Shown here: piece after piece, positions 1-5,454 of the stretch
How the letters are laid out: the number at the start of each line of letters is the position of its first letter
Position numbering within the stretch: position 1 is the first letter of the stretch
Source: an uncultured Bacteroidota bacterium
GTDB lineage: Bacteria; Bacteroidota; Bacteroidia; Bacteroidales; SZUA-534
Direction: 5' to 3'
NCBI GenBank assembly: GCA_937885735.1
Contig: CALABN010000235.1
Span: forward strand, 1-12,185
DNA: 12,185 nucleotides
Notes under the pieces: model-generated
Database searches by the model: none
Told to the model about the DNA's origin: nothing
The model's input: only the letters and a program-made list of their open reading frames with translations
Program-made: the position numbers and the translations under genes

Positions 1-1643
1 TCGCTTACGGACAGCCGCTTCACAGCTTCGATGCTGACCGCATCAAGGGTGGCAAAGTGGTAGTAAGGACCATGTCGGAAGGCACTCCGTTCACTACTCT
101 TGACGGCATAGAGAGAAAGCTGTCGGAACGCGACCTGATGATATGCAACGCTCAGGAACCCATGTGTCTGGCCGGAGTATTCGGTGGACTGGAATCGGGT
201 ATCAGCGATTCGACTGTCAACGTGTTCCTTGAGAGCGCATACTTCAACCCAGTGTACGTCCGCAAGACAGCACGCCGCCACGACCTGCACACCGAGGCAT
301 CGTTCATCTTCGAGCGCGGTGTCGATCCAAACATCACCATCACGGCGCTTAAGAGAGCCGCCCAGCTCATCAAGGAGACAGCCGGCGGCCAGATCAGCTC
401 CGACATCATCGACCTCTATCCTAACCCAGTCAAGCCATTCGACATTACAGTGCGCTACGCACAGGTAAACAGGCTCATAGGCGAGGAAATACCAAAGGAT
501 GTTGTAAAAAATGTGATAAAGGGCATGGAAGCCGAGATAGTGGAGGAAACCAGCGAGCAACTCCGTATTTTGGTTCCGCCATACCGTGTTGATGTTCAGC
601 GCGAGTGCGACGTAATTGAGGACATTCTGCGCATCTACGGCTACAACACCGTGAAAATAAGCGAAAACGTAAACTCCACATTGGCCTACGAGCCAAAGCC
701 AAACGTAACCAAGATGCGCAACCTGATAGCAGAATCACTTGTTGGCGCAGGATATAACGAGATAATGTGCAACTCGCTGACCAAAGGCGCATATTATATT
801 GACAATGACGCACATAACGAAGCAAATTCCGTAAAGATACTGAATCCGCTTAGCCAAGAACTGAACGTTATGCGCCAAACACTGCTTTACGGGGCACTCG
901 AAACCGTGGCATTCAACACCAACCGTCAGAACAGCGACCTGAAACTGTTCGAGTTCGGCAACTGCTACTACTACAACCCGACAGAAAGCGAGAATCCGCA
1001 CGATGCATACAGCGAATCAGAGAAACTGAGCCTGCTGGCCACTGGATTTGCAAATGGCGAATCGTGGACCGCAAAACAAAACCAGGCAAGTTTCTACGGC
1101 ATAAAGGCAATGGTTGAGCAGATTTTGGACAAACTCGGCATCGACCTTAAAAAAGTCAGTCAGGAAACATTCTCAAACACCATATTCAGCGAAGGCCTGC
1201 GTCTCATATACGCACAAAAGACCATTGCCGAACTTGGCATAATATCGAAAAAGGTCCGCAAAGGGAACGACATAAAGGCAGATGTCTATTTTGCAGAAAT
1301 TGAATGGACTGCAGTAATGAAATCCATCAAAAAGCACAAGATAACATTCACCGAAATATCGAAATTCCCTGAAGTCCGTCGCGACCTTTCGCTTCTGATA
1401 GACAAGTCCGTAACGTTTGATGCGATAAAGAAGGTTGTCCAAAAAGCCGAGAAACGACTGATAAGGAACGTATCGCTATTTGACGTGTATGAAGGCGACA
1501 AGTTGGCCGAAGGCAAGAAATCATACGCCATCAGCATCATTCTGCAAGACGAGGAGAAAACTCTGAACGACAAGCAGATTGACAAGATAATGGAGCAAAT
1601 CATAAAATCACTTGACAACGAGATTGGCGCAAAAATCAGATAA
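1..1643 (+). CDS. pheT: Phenylalanine--tRNA ligase beta subunit, 5'-truncated by window edge
   Basis: Beta chain of the alpha2-beta2 cytosolic enzyme that charges tRNA-Phe with phenylalanine. The frame is open from base 3 and already coding there ([12 protein letters not shown]), so the in-frame GTG at 57 is not the start. About 546 residues remain of a family length near 800; the missing part would hold the tRNA-binding OB fold and the start of the B3/4 domain. In order one sees the B3/4 editing domain ([10 protein letters not shown], then [13 protein letters not shown]), the B5 domain with [20 protein letters not shown] (near bases 583-642), the catalytic-like B6/B7 core, and from about base 1353 the C-terminal FDX-ACB anticodon-binding domain ([19 protein letters not shown]). 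It stops with TAA at 1641-1643. The next gene begins one base later, or overlaps if an earlier TTG is used. GC content is visibly higher in the first 480 bases than later. Identification is firm. Confidence 0.97.
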   Translation, partial: AYGQPLHSFDADRIKGGKVVVRTMSEGTPFTTLDGIERKLSERDLMICNAQEPMCLAGVFGGLESGISDSTVNVFLESAYFNPVYVRKTARRHDLHTEASFIFERGVDPNITITALKRAAQLIKETAGGQISSDIIDLYPNPVKPFDITVRYAQVNRLIGEEIPKDVVKNVIKGMEAEIVEETSEQLRILVPPYRVDVQRECDVIEDILRIYGYNTVKISENVNSTLAYEPKPNVTKMRNLIAESLVGAGYNEIMCNSLTKGAYYIDNDAHNEANSVKILNPLSQELNVMRQTLLYGALETVAFNTNRQNSDLKLFEFGNCYYYNPTESENPHDAYSESEKLSLLATGFANGESWTAKQNQASFYGIKAMVEQILDKLGIDLKKVSQETFSNTIFSEGLRLIYAQKTIAELGIISKKVRKGNDIKADVYFAEIEWTAVMKSIKKHKITFTEISKFPEVRRDLSLLIDKSVTFDAIKKVVQKAEKRLIRNVSLFDVYEGDKLAEGKKSYAISIILQDEEKTLNDKQIDKIMEQIIKSLDNEIGAKIR

Positions 1644-1644
1644 A

Positions 1645-2166
1645 GTGGATTCAACCTCAAAAATAGAAATCATTCAAGGCGACATCACAGAACTCAGTAT
1701 AGACGCAATAGTGAACGCCGCCAACAACTCGCTTCTGGGCGGAGGTGGCGTCGACGGTGCAATACACAGGTCCGCAGGTCCGCAACTGGTTGAAGAATGC
1801 GCCAAACTGAATGGTTGCCATACAGGCGATGCCAAAATAACCAAAGGATACAACCTGCCCGCCCGCCACGTGATTCACACCGTTGGCCCGGTTTGGTTTG
1901 GCGGCACGGAAAACGAGCCCGAGAAACTGGCAAACTGCTACCGTAAGTCGATGCAAATTGCCAACGAGAACCACATTCAGACCATCGCATTCCCCGCAAT
2001 AAGCACTGGAGTTTACGGATATCCAAAAAATCCGGCTGCGCAAATTGCTATAAATCAAATTGTAGAGTGTCTTGAAAAATATCCTGACATCAAAAAAGTG
2101 ACTTTTGTTCTTTTTGACAAAGAAAATTTCGATATTTACACATCTATTTTATCGAAACTAAAATAA
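1645..2166 (+). CDS. Macrodomain protein, O-acetyl-ADP-ribose deacetylase type (YmdB/MacroD)
   Basis: Predicted cytosolic ADP-ribose-binding macrodomain hydrolase. Family members deacetylate O-acetyl-ADP-ribose and can remove ADP-ribose from proteins. With the start chosen here it is 173 aa, a typical single-domain length. Visible motifs are GDIT (residues 12-15, adenine-binding Asp13), NAAN (24-27), [10 protein letters not shown] (32-41), HTVGPVW, and [13 protein letters not shown] for the phosphate loop. Asn27 and Asp37 match the catalytic Asn25 and Asp35 of E. coli YmdB, so activity is plausible. There is no ATG near the N terminus. GTG 1645, one base after the pheT stop, fits the domain start best; TTG 1612 and TTG 1624 would overlap pheT. 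The tight spacing suggests co-transcription with pheT. The target is unknown, and no ADP-ribosyltransferase gene is in the window. Confidence 0.93.
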   Translation: MDSTSKIEIIQGDITELSIDAIVNAANNSLLGGGGVDGAIHRSAGPQLVEECAKLNGCHTGDAKITKGYNLPARHVIHTVGPVWFGGTENEPEKLANCYRKSMQIANENHIQTIAFPAISTGVYGYPKNPAAQIAINQIVECLEKYPDIKKVTFVLFDKENFDIYTSILSKLK

Positions 2167-2173
2167 AGACATC

Positions 2174-2548
2174 TTGAACTCGTTAAAATTTGATAGTACA
2201 GAAGATACGCCGGAAGTGATGATCGATGCCAACCTTTGCATCTTCATCATAAGCGGATGCTCTACGCCGGAGAACGCACTAACTACGTACAAGCCTGTGA
2301 TAGAATGGATTGCAGACCCTAATTGCACGCTTAACAACTGCCAGTGCAAGTTCTTCTTCAAATATCTGAGTTCAGCATCACACCACTTGGTATTCGAAAT
2401 ACTGACTCAACTCGACCGTCTGTACAAGGAAGGCCGCAATCTGTCGATTGAATGGAGCTACGAGAAGATTGACGAAGACATGCTACGTCTGGGACTCGAC
2501 TTTGCATCCATTTTGAGCCTGCCATTCGAATTCTGTCCAAAAAACTGA
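2174..2548 (+). CDS. SiaC-family regulatory phosphoprotein (DUF1987)
   Basis: A 124-aa cytosolic protein matching the DUF1987/SiaC pattern: an N-terminal strand followed by DTPEVMID (11-18), a GCSTPENA turn (28-35) and YKPVIEWI (39-46). It continues with the helix-start motif KYLSSASHH (63-71) and a basic EGRNLSIEWSYE strand (86-97), and ends in LPFEF. In Pseudomonas aeruginosa, SiaC is phosphorylated on Thr68 by SiaB, dephosphorylated by the PP2C phosphatase SiaA, and in unphosphorylated form activates the diguanylate cyclase SiaD. My by-eye alignment puts Ser67 at that Thr position. The start is TTG at 2174, seven bases after the macrodomain stop; no ATG or GTG precedes the conserved region, and the TTG gives the expected N-terminal length. 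No SiaA, SiaB or SiaD homologue is in the window, so the partner is unknown. Confidence 0.85.
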   Translation: MNSLKFDSTEDTPEVMIDANLCIFIISGCSTPENALTTYKPVIEWIADPNCTLNNCQCKFFFKYLSSASHHLVFEILTQLDRLYKEGRNLSIEWSYEKIDEDMLRLGLDFASILSLPFEFCPKN

Positions 2549-2554
2549 TAGACA

Positions 2555-3166
2555 ATGAGTCTGCTGATAATTGCAGTAACCTTTATTGTATCGTATTTTG
2601 CATTTCAACGTTCCGACCTACTGTTCAAATACGATTTCAACCCTTACCAGATAGTTCACCGCAACCAATGGTACCGTTTGGTCACACATGCCTTTCTGCA
2701 TGCCGACTGGACGCATTTGATTGTCAACATGCTGGTCTTCTGGTCGTTTGCCGATGTGGCAAGCTACTATTTCGAGTTTCTGTTCAGGCAAAACGGCACA
2801 CTGCTGCTTTTGGGGCTATACTTCGGAGGCGTGATTGTATCGTGCCTCTACTCGCTCATAAAGCAACGCGACAACTACAACTACAGCGCAATAGGCGCTT
2901 CAGGAGGCGTGGCTGCTGTCACATTTGCCTGCATCTTCTTCGACCCGATAGGCAAGATTCTGTTTTTCGGAGTGATACCCATTCCGGGAATACTGTTCGG
3001 AGTCATCTACCTGGCCTATTCGTACTACATGGGCAAGCGCGGAATGGACAACATAGCCCACGATGCCCACTTCTACGGCGCAGTGTACGGATTCATCTAC
3101 CCTATGCTGTTCCGTCCGGACCTGCTGTCAAGTTTCATTGAAAAACTGATGCCATGGCTGCAATGA
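2555..3166 (+). CDS. Rhomboid-family intramembrane serine protease
   Basis: A 203-aa polytopic inner-membrane protein with about six hydrophobic segments. It carries the rhomboid signatures HLIVN (His54, Asn58, corresponding to the oxyanion-side His150/Asn154 of GlpG), GASGG with catalytic Ser116, and AHFYGAVYG with the catalytic His172. The serine-histidine dyad is therefore intact. The family cleaves transmembrane segments within the bilayer; the substrate cannot be told from the sequence. It is a minimal rhomboid core without an N-terminal cytosolic or C-terminal extra domain. Start ATG 2555 lies six bases after the DUF1987 stop. Its stop overlaps the ATG of the following phosphatase gene as ATGA (3163-3166), implying translational coupling. 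Confidence 0.93.
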   Translation: MSLLIIAVTFIVSYFAFQRSDLLFKYDFNPYQIVHRNQWYRLVTHAFLHADWTHLIVNMLVFWSFADVASYYFEFLFRQNGTLLLLGLYFGGVIVSCLYSLIKQRDNYNYSAIGASGGVAAVTFACIFFDPIGKILFFGVIPIPGILFGVIYLAYSYYMGKRGMDNIAHDAHFYGAVYGFIYPMLFRPDLLSSFIEKLMPWLQ

Positions 3167-3663
3167 ACAAGGCTGCGTTTTTCGACCGCGACGGCGTGAT
3201 AAACGACGATACCGGCCATTACTACATCTACAAACCCGACGATTTTGTGCTTTGTCCAGGGGTGGTTGAAGGATTGAAGAAAGTTCACGAACTGGGCTAC
3301 CTCATCATCATCATTTCAAACCAGGGTGGCATTGCCAAAGGCGAATTCACCACAGCCGACACTGATGCCGTTCACCGGAAATTCATCGACATAATGGCAG
3401 AAAACGGTGTGCCAATAACTGAAATATATTACTGTCCGCACCACGACAAGTTCGGCAACTGCCTGTGCCGCAAGCCTCAGCCACTGATGATTGAAAAGGC
3501 CATTGCACGCTTCAACATCGACCGCAGTAAATCGTTCATGCTCGGTGACCGTCCAAACGACGTGCTGACTGGCGAGAATGCCGGCATCAAAGGCTTCCAG
3601 ATGGAAAAGAACAGCAACCTGCTCGAGGCCATTGACCGTTGTCTAAAGGAGATGGGCGACTGA
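3163..3663 (+). CDS. gmhB: HAD-IIIA phosphatase, D-glycero-D-manno-heptose 1,7-bisphosphate phosphatase-like
   Basis: A 166-aa cytosolic HAD phosphatase of the GmhB/HisB-N group. GmhB removes the 7-phosphate of heptose bisphosphate on the way to ADP- or GDP-heptose for LPS or glycoprotein glycans. Visible are motif I FFDRDGVIN (Asp8 nucleophile, Asp10 acid/base), motif II SNQ (52-54), the structural zinc site Cys91, His93, Cys100 and Cys102, Lys104 in CRKP, and Asp129/Asp133 in GDRPND for Mg2+. All catalytic residues are present. I chose ATG 3163 because it overlaps the rhomboid stop as ATGA and gives the usual N terminus MNKAAFFDRDG; ATG 3154 in the same frame would add three residues. No other heptose gene (gmhA, hldE) is in the window, so a different phosphosugar substrate is possible. 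Confidence 0.88.
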   Translation: MNKAAFFDRDGVINDDTGHYYIYKPDDFVLCPGVVEGLKKVHELGYLIIIISNQGGIAKGEFTTADTDAVHRKFIDIMAENGVPITEIYYCPHHDKFGNCLCRKPQPLMIEKAIARFNIDRSKSFMLGDRPNDVLTGENAGIKGFQMEKNSNLLEAIDRCLKEMGD

Positions 3664-3695
3664 CGGGACAACAACAACATTCAGCGCTACAGATT

Positions 3696-4523
3696 ATGTA
3701 TATCGCCATAAATCAAGATTTTGTAAAGGAAGAGGAAGCGTCGGTCGACATCAAGCCATGGCAAATGGCCACTCAAGGATGCATCTTTTCAGAATGTATC
3801 CGTGCCAATGCCGCAAAACCGTTGCTTTTGGACAGACATTTCGCATCAATACAGGCCAATGCACAAATCCTGAAGTTCAATCTGCCTAAATACTTCGACA
3901 TCACCTTTCTGTCGGCTCAGATTTGTGGCGTGCTTACCCGCAACAAGCTGTTTCAAGCCGCAACCGCAACTGTCACATTCATACGCAGCCTATCCGACAA
4001 TCGAACGGAAATAGTCATCACAAGCGAGTTTGCCGGCGACGGTCCTTACGAGCAGAACAGGCAAGGTCTGCTAATCGACATCTTTGACGAGGCGTATGTC
4101 ACCACTCACCGCCCAAGCCAACTCGACCAACACTGCCAACTGGTAAACGCCATTGCCAAGGCATCTGCCATAGACAGGCATCTCAACGACATGCTCCTCA
4201 TAACGGAACAGGGATTTGTGGTAAGCTCCACTGAATCGGATTTTTTCGCCACGCGGAAAGGCAAGCTGCTCACCCCTCCCGCCGAACTTGGATCACGACA
4301 TCAGGTGTTGTCGGACATAGTGATAGACCTTGGCCGGAAACTCAACTATCAGGTTGACTGCGAAGCTCTTGTCATGCCAGAGGACCTGCTCACTCTCGAC
4401 GAAGTGTTCCTATGCAGCACGGCAAAGGGGCTCCAGTGGGTGACTGGCTACAAGAACCACAGATTCATCCACAAAGACTCCAAACTGCTGAACGACGCCT
4501 TAAACAAGTTGCTGATTGGGTGA
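3696..4523 (+). CDS. Class IV aminotransferase-fold protein (PabC/BCAT-like), apparently lacking the PLP lysine
   Basis: A 275-aa protein with the layout of fold-type IV PLP enzymes such as 4-amino-4-deoxychorismate lyase and branched-chain aminotransferase. It has an N-terminal strand-turn MYIAINQDFV, then KPLLLDRHFASIQANAQILK (41-60) for the F-L-xx-H-xx-R region. A C-terminal half follows with DMLLITEQGFVVSSTES and KGKLLTPP (188-195). Key family residues look altered. The position of the Schiff-base lysine, about 22 residues before DMLLI, is Asp144 by my alignment. The GDG(V/L)FET turn reads TQGCIFSEC (26-34). The E-(G/A)-(S/T)-xSN motif reads SSTESD (177-182), and the cofactor-phosphate GI(T/M)R motif reads SRHQVL. 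It may be a non-catalytic homologue or a diverged enzyme. ATG 3696 is chosen over TTG 3639, which would overlap gmhB and add 19 unrelated residues. The gene is intact over its whole length. Confidence 0.75.
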   Translation: MYIAINQDFVKEEEASVDIKPWQMATQGCIFSECIRANAAKPLLLDRHFASIQANAQILKFNLPKYFDITFLSAQICGVLTRNKLFQAATATVTFIRSLSDNRTEIVITSEFAGDGPYEQNRQGLLIDIFDEAYVTTHRPSQLDQHCQLVNAIAKASAIDRHLNDMLLITEQGFVVSSTESDFFATRKGKLLTPPAELGSRHQVLSDIVIDLGRKLNYQVDCEALVMPEDLLTLDEVFLCSTAKGLQWVTGYKNHRFIHKDSKLLNDALNKLLIG

Positions 4524-4635
4524 AAATATAACAATTTGTACCCAAAGGTGACAAAATCGACAAAAAGCAGAGCCTAACCTGCAAAAAAACAAGCAAACAA
4601 GGGGCTTAAACGACCTTCCAAAGCAAAGAAATTTG

Positions 4636-4643
4636 TATGTTTG
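4636..4643 (+). promoter_or_regulatory. Bacteroidetes -7 promoter element (TATGTTTG)
   Basis: TATGTTTG matches the TAnnTTTG -7 consensus of the primary sigma factor of Bacteroidetes. It sits 31 bp before the GTG start of the export lipoprotein, leaving a 5' leader of roughly 25 bases if transcription begins about 7 bases downstream. No TTTG-like -33 box is visible at the expected distance (about 4612-4617), so the call rests on one box plus its position in the only sizeable intergenic gap. Confidence 0.55.
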
Positions 4644-4662
4644 CATTTGGTACACACTAAAA

Positions 4663-4667
4663 AAGGA
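4663..4667 (+). promoter_or_regulatory. Ribosome binding site AAGGA deciding the GTG start at 4675
   Basis: AAGGA lies seven bases before GTG 4675 within an A-rich leader. It supports GTG 4675 over the in-frame TTG at 4633, because the GTG gives a protein beginning directly with a lipoprotein signal peptide. Confidence 0.6.
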
Positions 4668-4674
4668 AAACAAC

Positions 4675-5448
4675 GTGCGAAAAATAATAAACCTTGGCCT
4701 AATAGCCTTTTTAACACTTTCATTTTCAAGTTGTTGTGTTAAATACAAAAATCTTGTCTATATTCAAGACAAATACACCAACACATCTGACACAATTCAA
4801 ACATCAAAGAATCAGGAAATAATCCTCCGTACGGGCGACAATCTGTACATAAACCTCATTGGCGCCAACATTGAGGAACTTGGCATCTACTACCGCGATG
4901 TTAGAAGCAGTGCATACCGCGAATTGTTGGCTCTTCAAGGCTACATGATTGACCCTGAAGGCAACATCAATTTCCCGATGATTGGCAAGACGCAATTGGC
5001 CGGCCTTACTATCAAGGAAGCCCGCGACCTGATACAATCAAAAATCGACGAGTTCATTGCAAACGTGGTTGTCGACATTAGGTTGCTCAACTACAAAATC
5101 ACCATTTTGGGCGAGGTTGCACGTCCAGGAACGTACACATTCGACCAACGCGAGGTGAACCTTCTTGACGCCCTTGGCGCAGCCGGCGACTGTTCCGCCA
5201 ATGCCGACAGACGCCGTGTAATCATTTTGAGGAAAGAGGCCGAAAACACAAAGGCTGAAACACTCAACCTCCTGAATTCAGATTTCATCGCTAATCCATA
5301 TTTCTGGCTTAAGCCAAACGACGTCATCTACGTAAAGCCGACACGTTCAAAGACTGTTGCCGCCAACTCTCCGTTGCTTAGCGTCATTTTGTCGTCGTTG
5401 TCGGTTACTGCGACTCTCATTTTGTACATAAGTTACCTAAAAGACTAA
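4675..5448 (+). CDS. Wza-family polysaccharide export lipoprotein
   Basis: A 257-aa outer-membrane export protein of the Wza/polysaccharide biosynthesis-export family. The N terminus is a lipoprotein signal peptide: MRK, a hydrophobic run (residues 4-17), then lipobox FSSC with acylated Cys20. A Poly_export domain covers about residues 48-136 (LRTGDNLYINL, then DPEGNINFPMIGKTQLAGLT). One SLBB domain covers about 139-188 (ITILGEVARPGTYTF, then NLLDALGAAGD). A hydrophobic C-terminal segment (233-253) could form the outer-membrane helix. The single SLBB domain and short length are usual for Bacteroidetes members; E. coli Wza is about 380 aa. It forms the export channel working with the co-polymerase encoded six bases downstream. 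The start is GTG 4675, supported by the ribosome binding site and signal peptide. It is probably the first gene of the operon. Confidence 0.93.
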   Translation: MRKIINLGLIAFLTLSFSSCCVKYKNLVYIQDKYTNTSDTIQTSKNQEIILRTGDNLYINLIGANIEELGIYYRDVRSSAYRELLALQGYMIDPEGNINFPMIGKTQLAGLTIKEARDLIQSKIDEFIANVVVDIRLLNYKITILGEVARPGTYTFDQREVNLLDALGAAGDCSANADRRRVIILRKEAENTKAETLNLLNSDFIANPYFWLKPNDVIYVKPTRSKTVAANSPLLSVILSSLSVTATLILYISYLKD

Positions 5449-5454
5449 TGCACT

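Larger units (their letters stand above)
4524..4674 (+). other. 151-bp intergenic leader region
   Basis: This is the longest non-coding stretch in the window, A-rich, between the aminotransferase-like gene and the polysaccharide-export operon. It holds the promoter element and ribosome binding site listed separately. I see no convincing rho-independent terminator (no GC-rich stem followed by a T-run), no tRNA and no riboswitch-like structure. An open frame from TTG 4633 runs into the downstream gene, but it covers the promoter box and lacks signal-peptide character before residue 15. Confidence 0.7.

Noticed and set aside
184..468. Ser/Thr/Arg-rich second frame inside pheT on the + strand
   Set aside because: A shadow frame of high-GC pheT codons with low-complexity translation and no match to any known fold.
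2127..2157. Inverted repeat TTTCGATA/TATCGAAA near the end of the macrodomain gene
   Set aside because: AT-rich 8-bp stem with a 15-base loop inside coding sequence; no T-run follows and the next gene starts within 20 bases.
3639..3695. N-terminal extension of the aminotransferase-like gene from TTG 3639
   Set aside because: It overlaps the gmhB end and adds 19 low-complexity residues ahead of the family-like MYIAINQDF start at ATG 3696.
4516..4545. Inverted repeat TTGGGT/ACCCAA at the end of the aminotransferase-like gene
   Set aside because: Only a 6-bp stem with an 18-base loop, overlapping the stop codon and with no T-run after it, so not a credible terminator.
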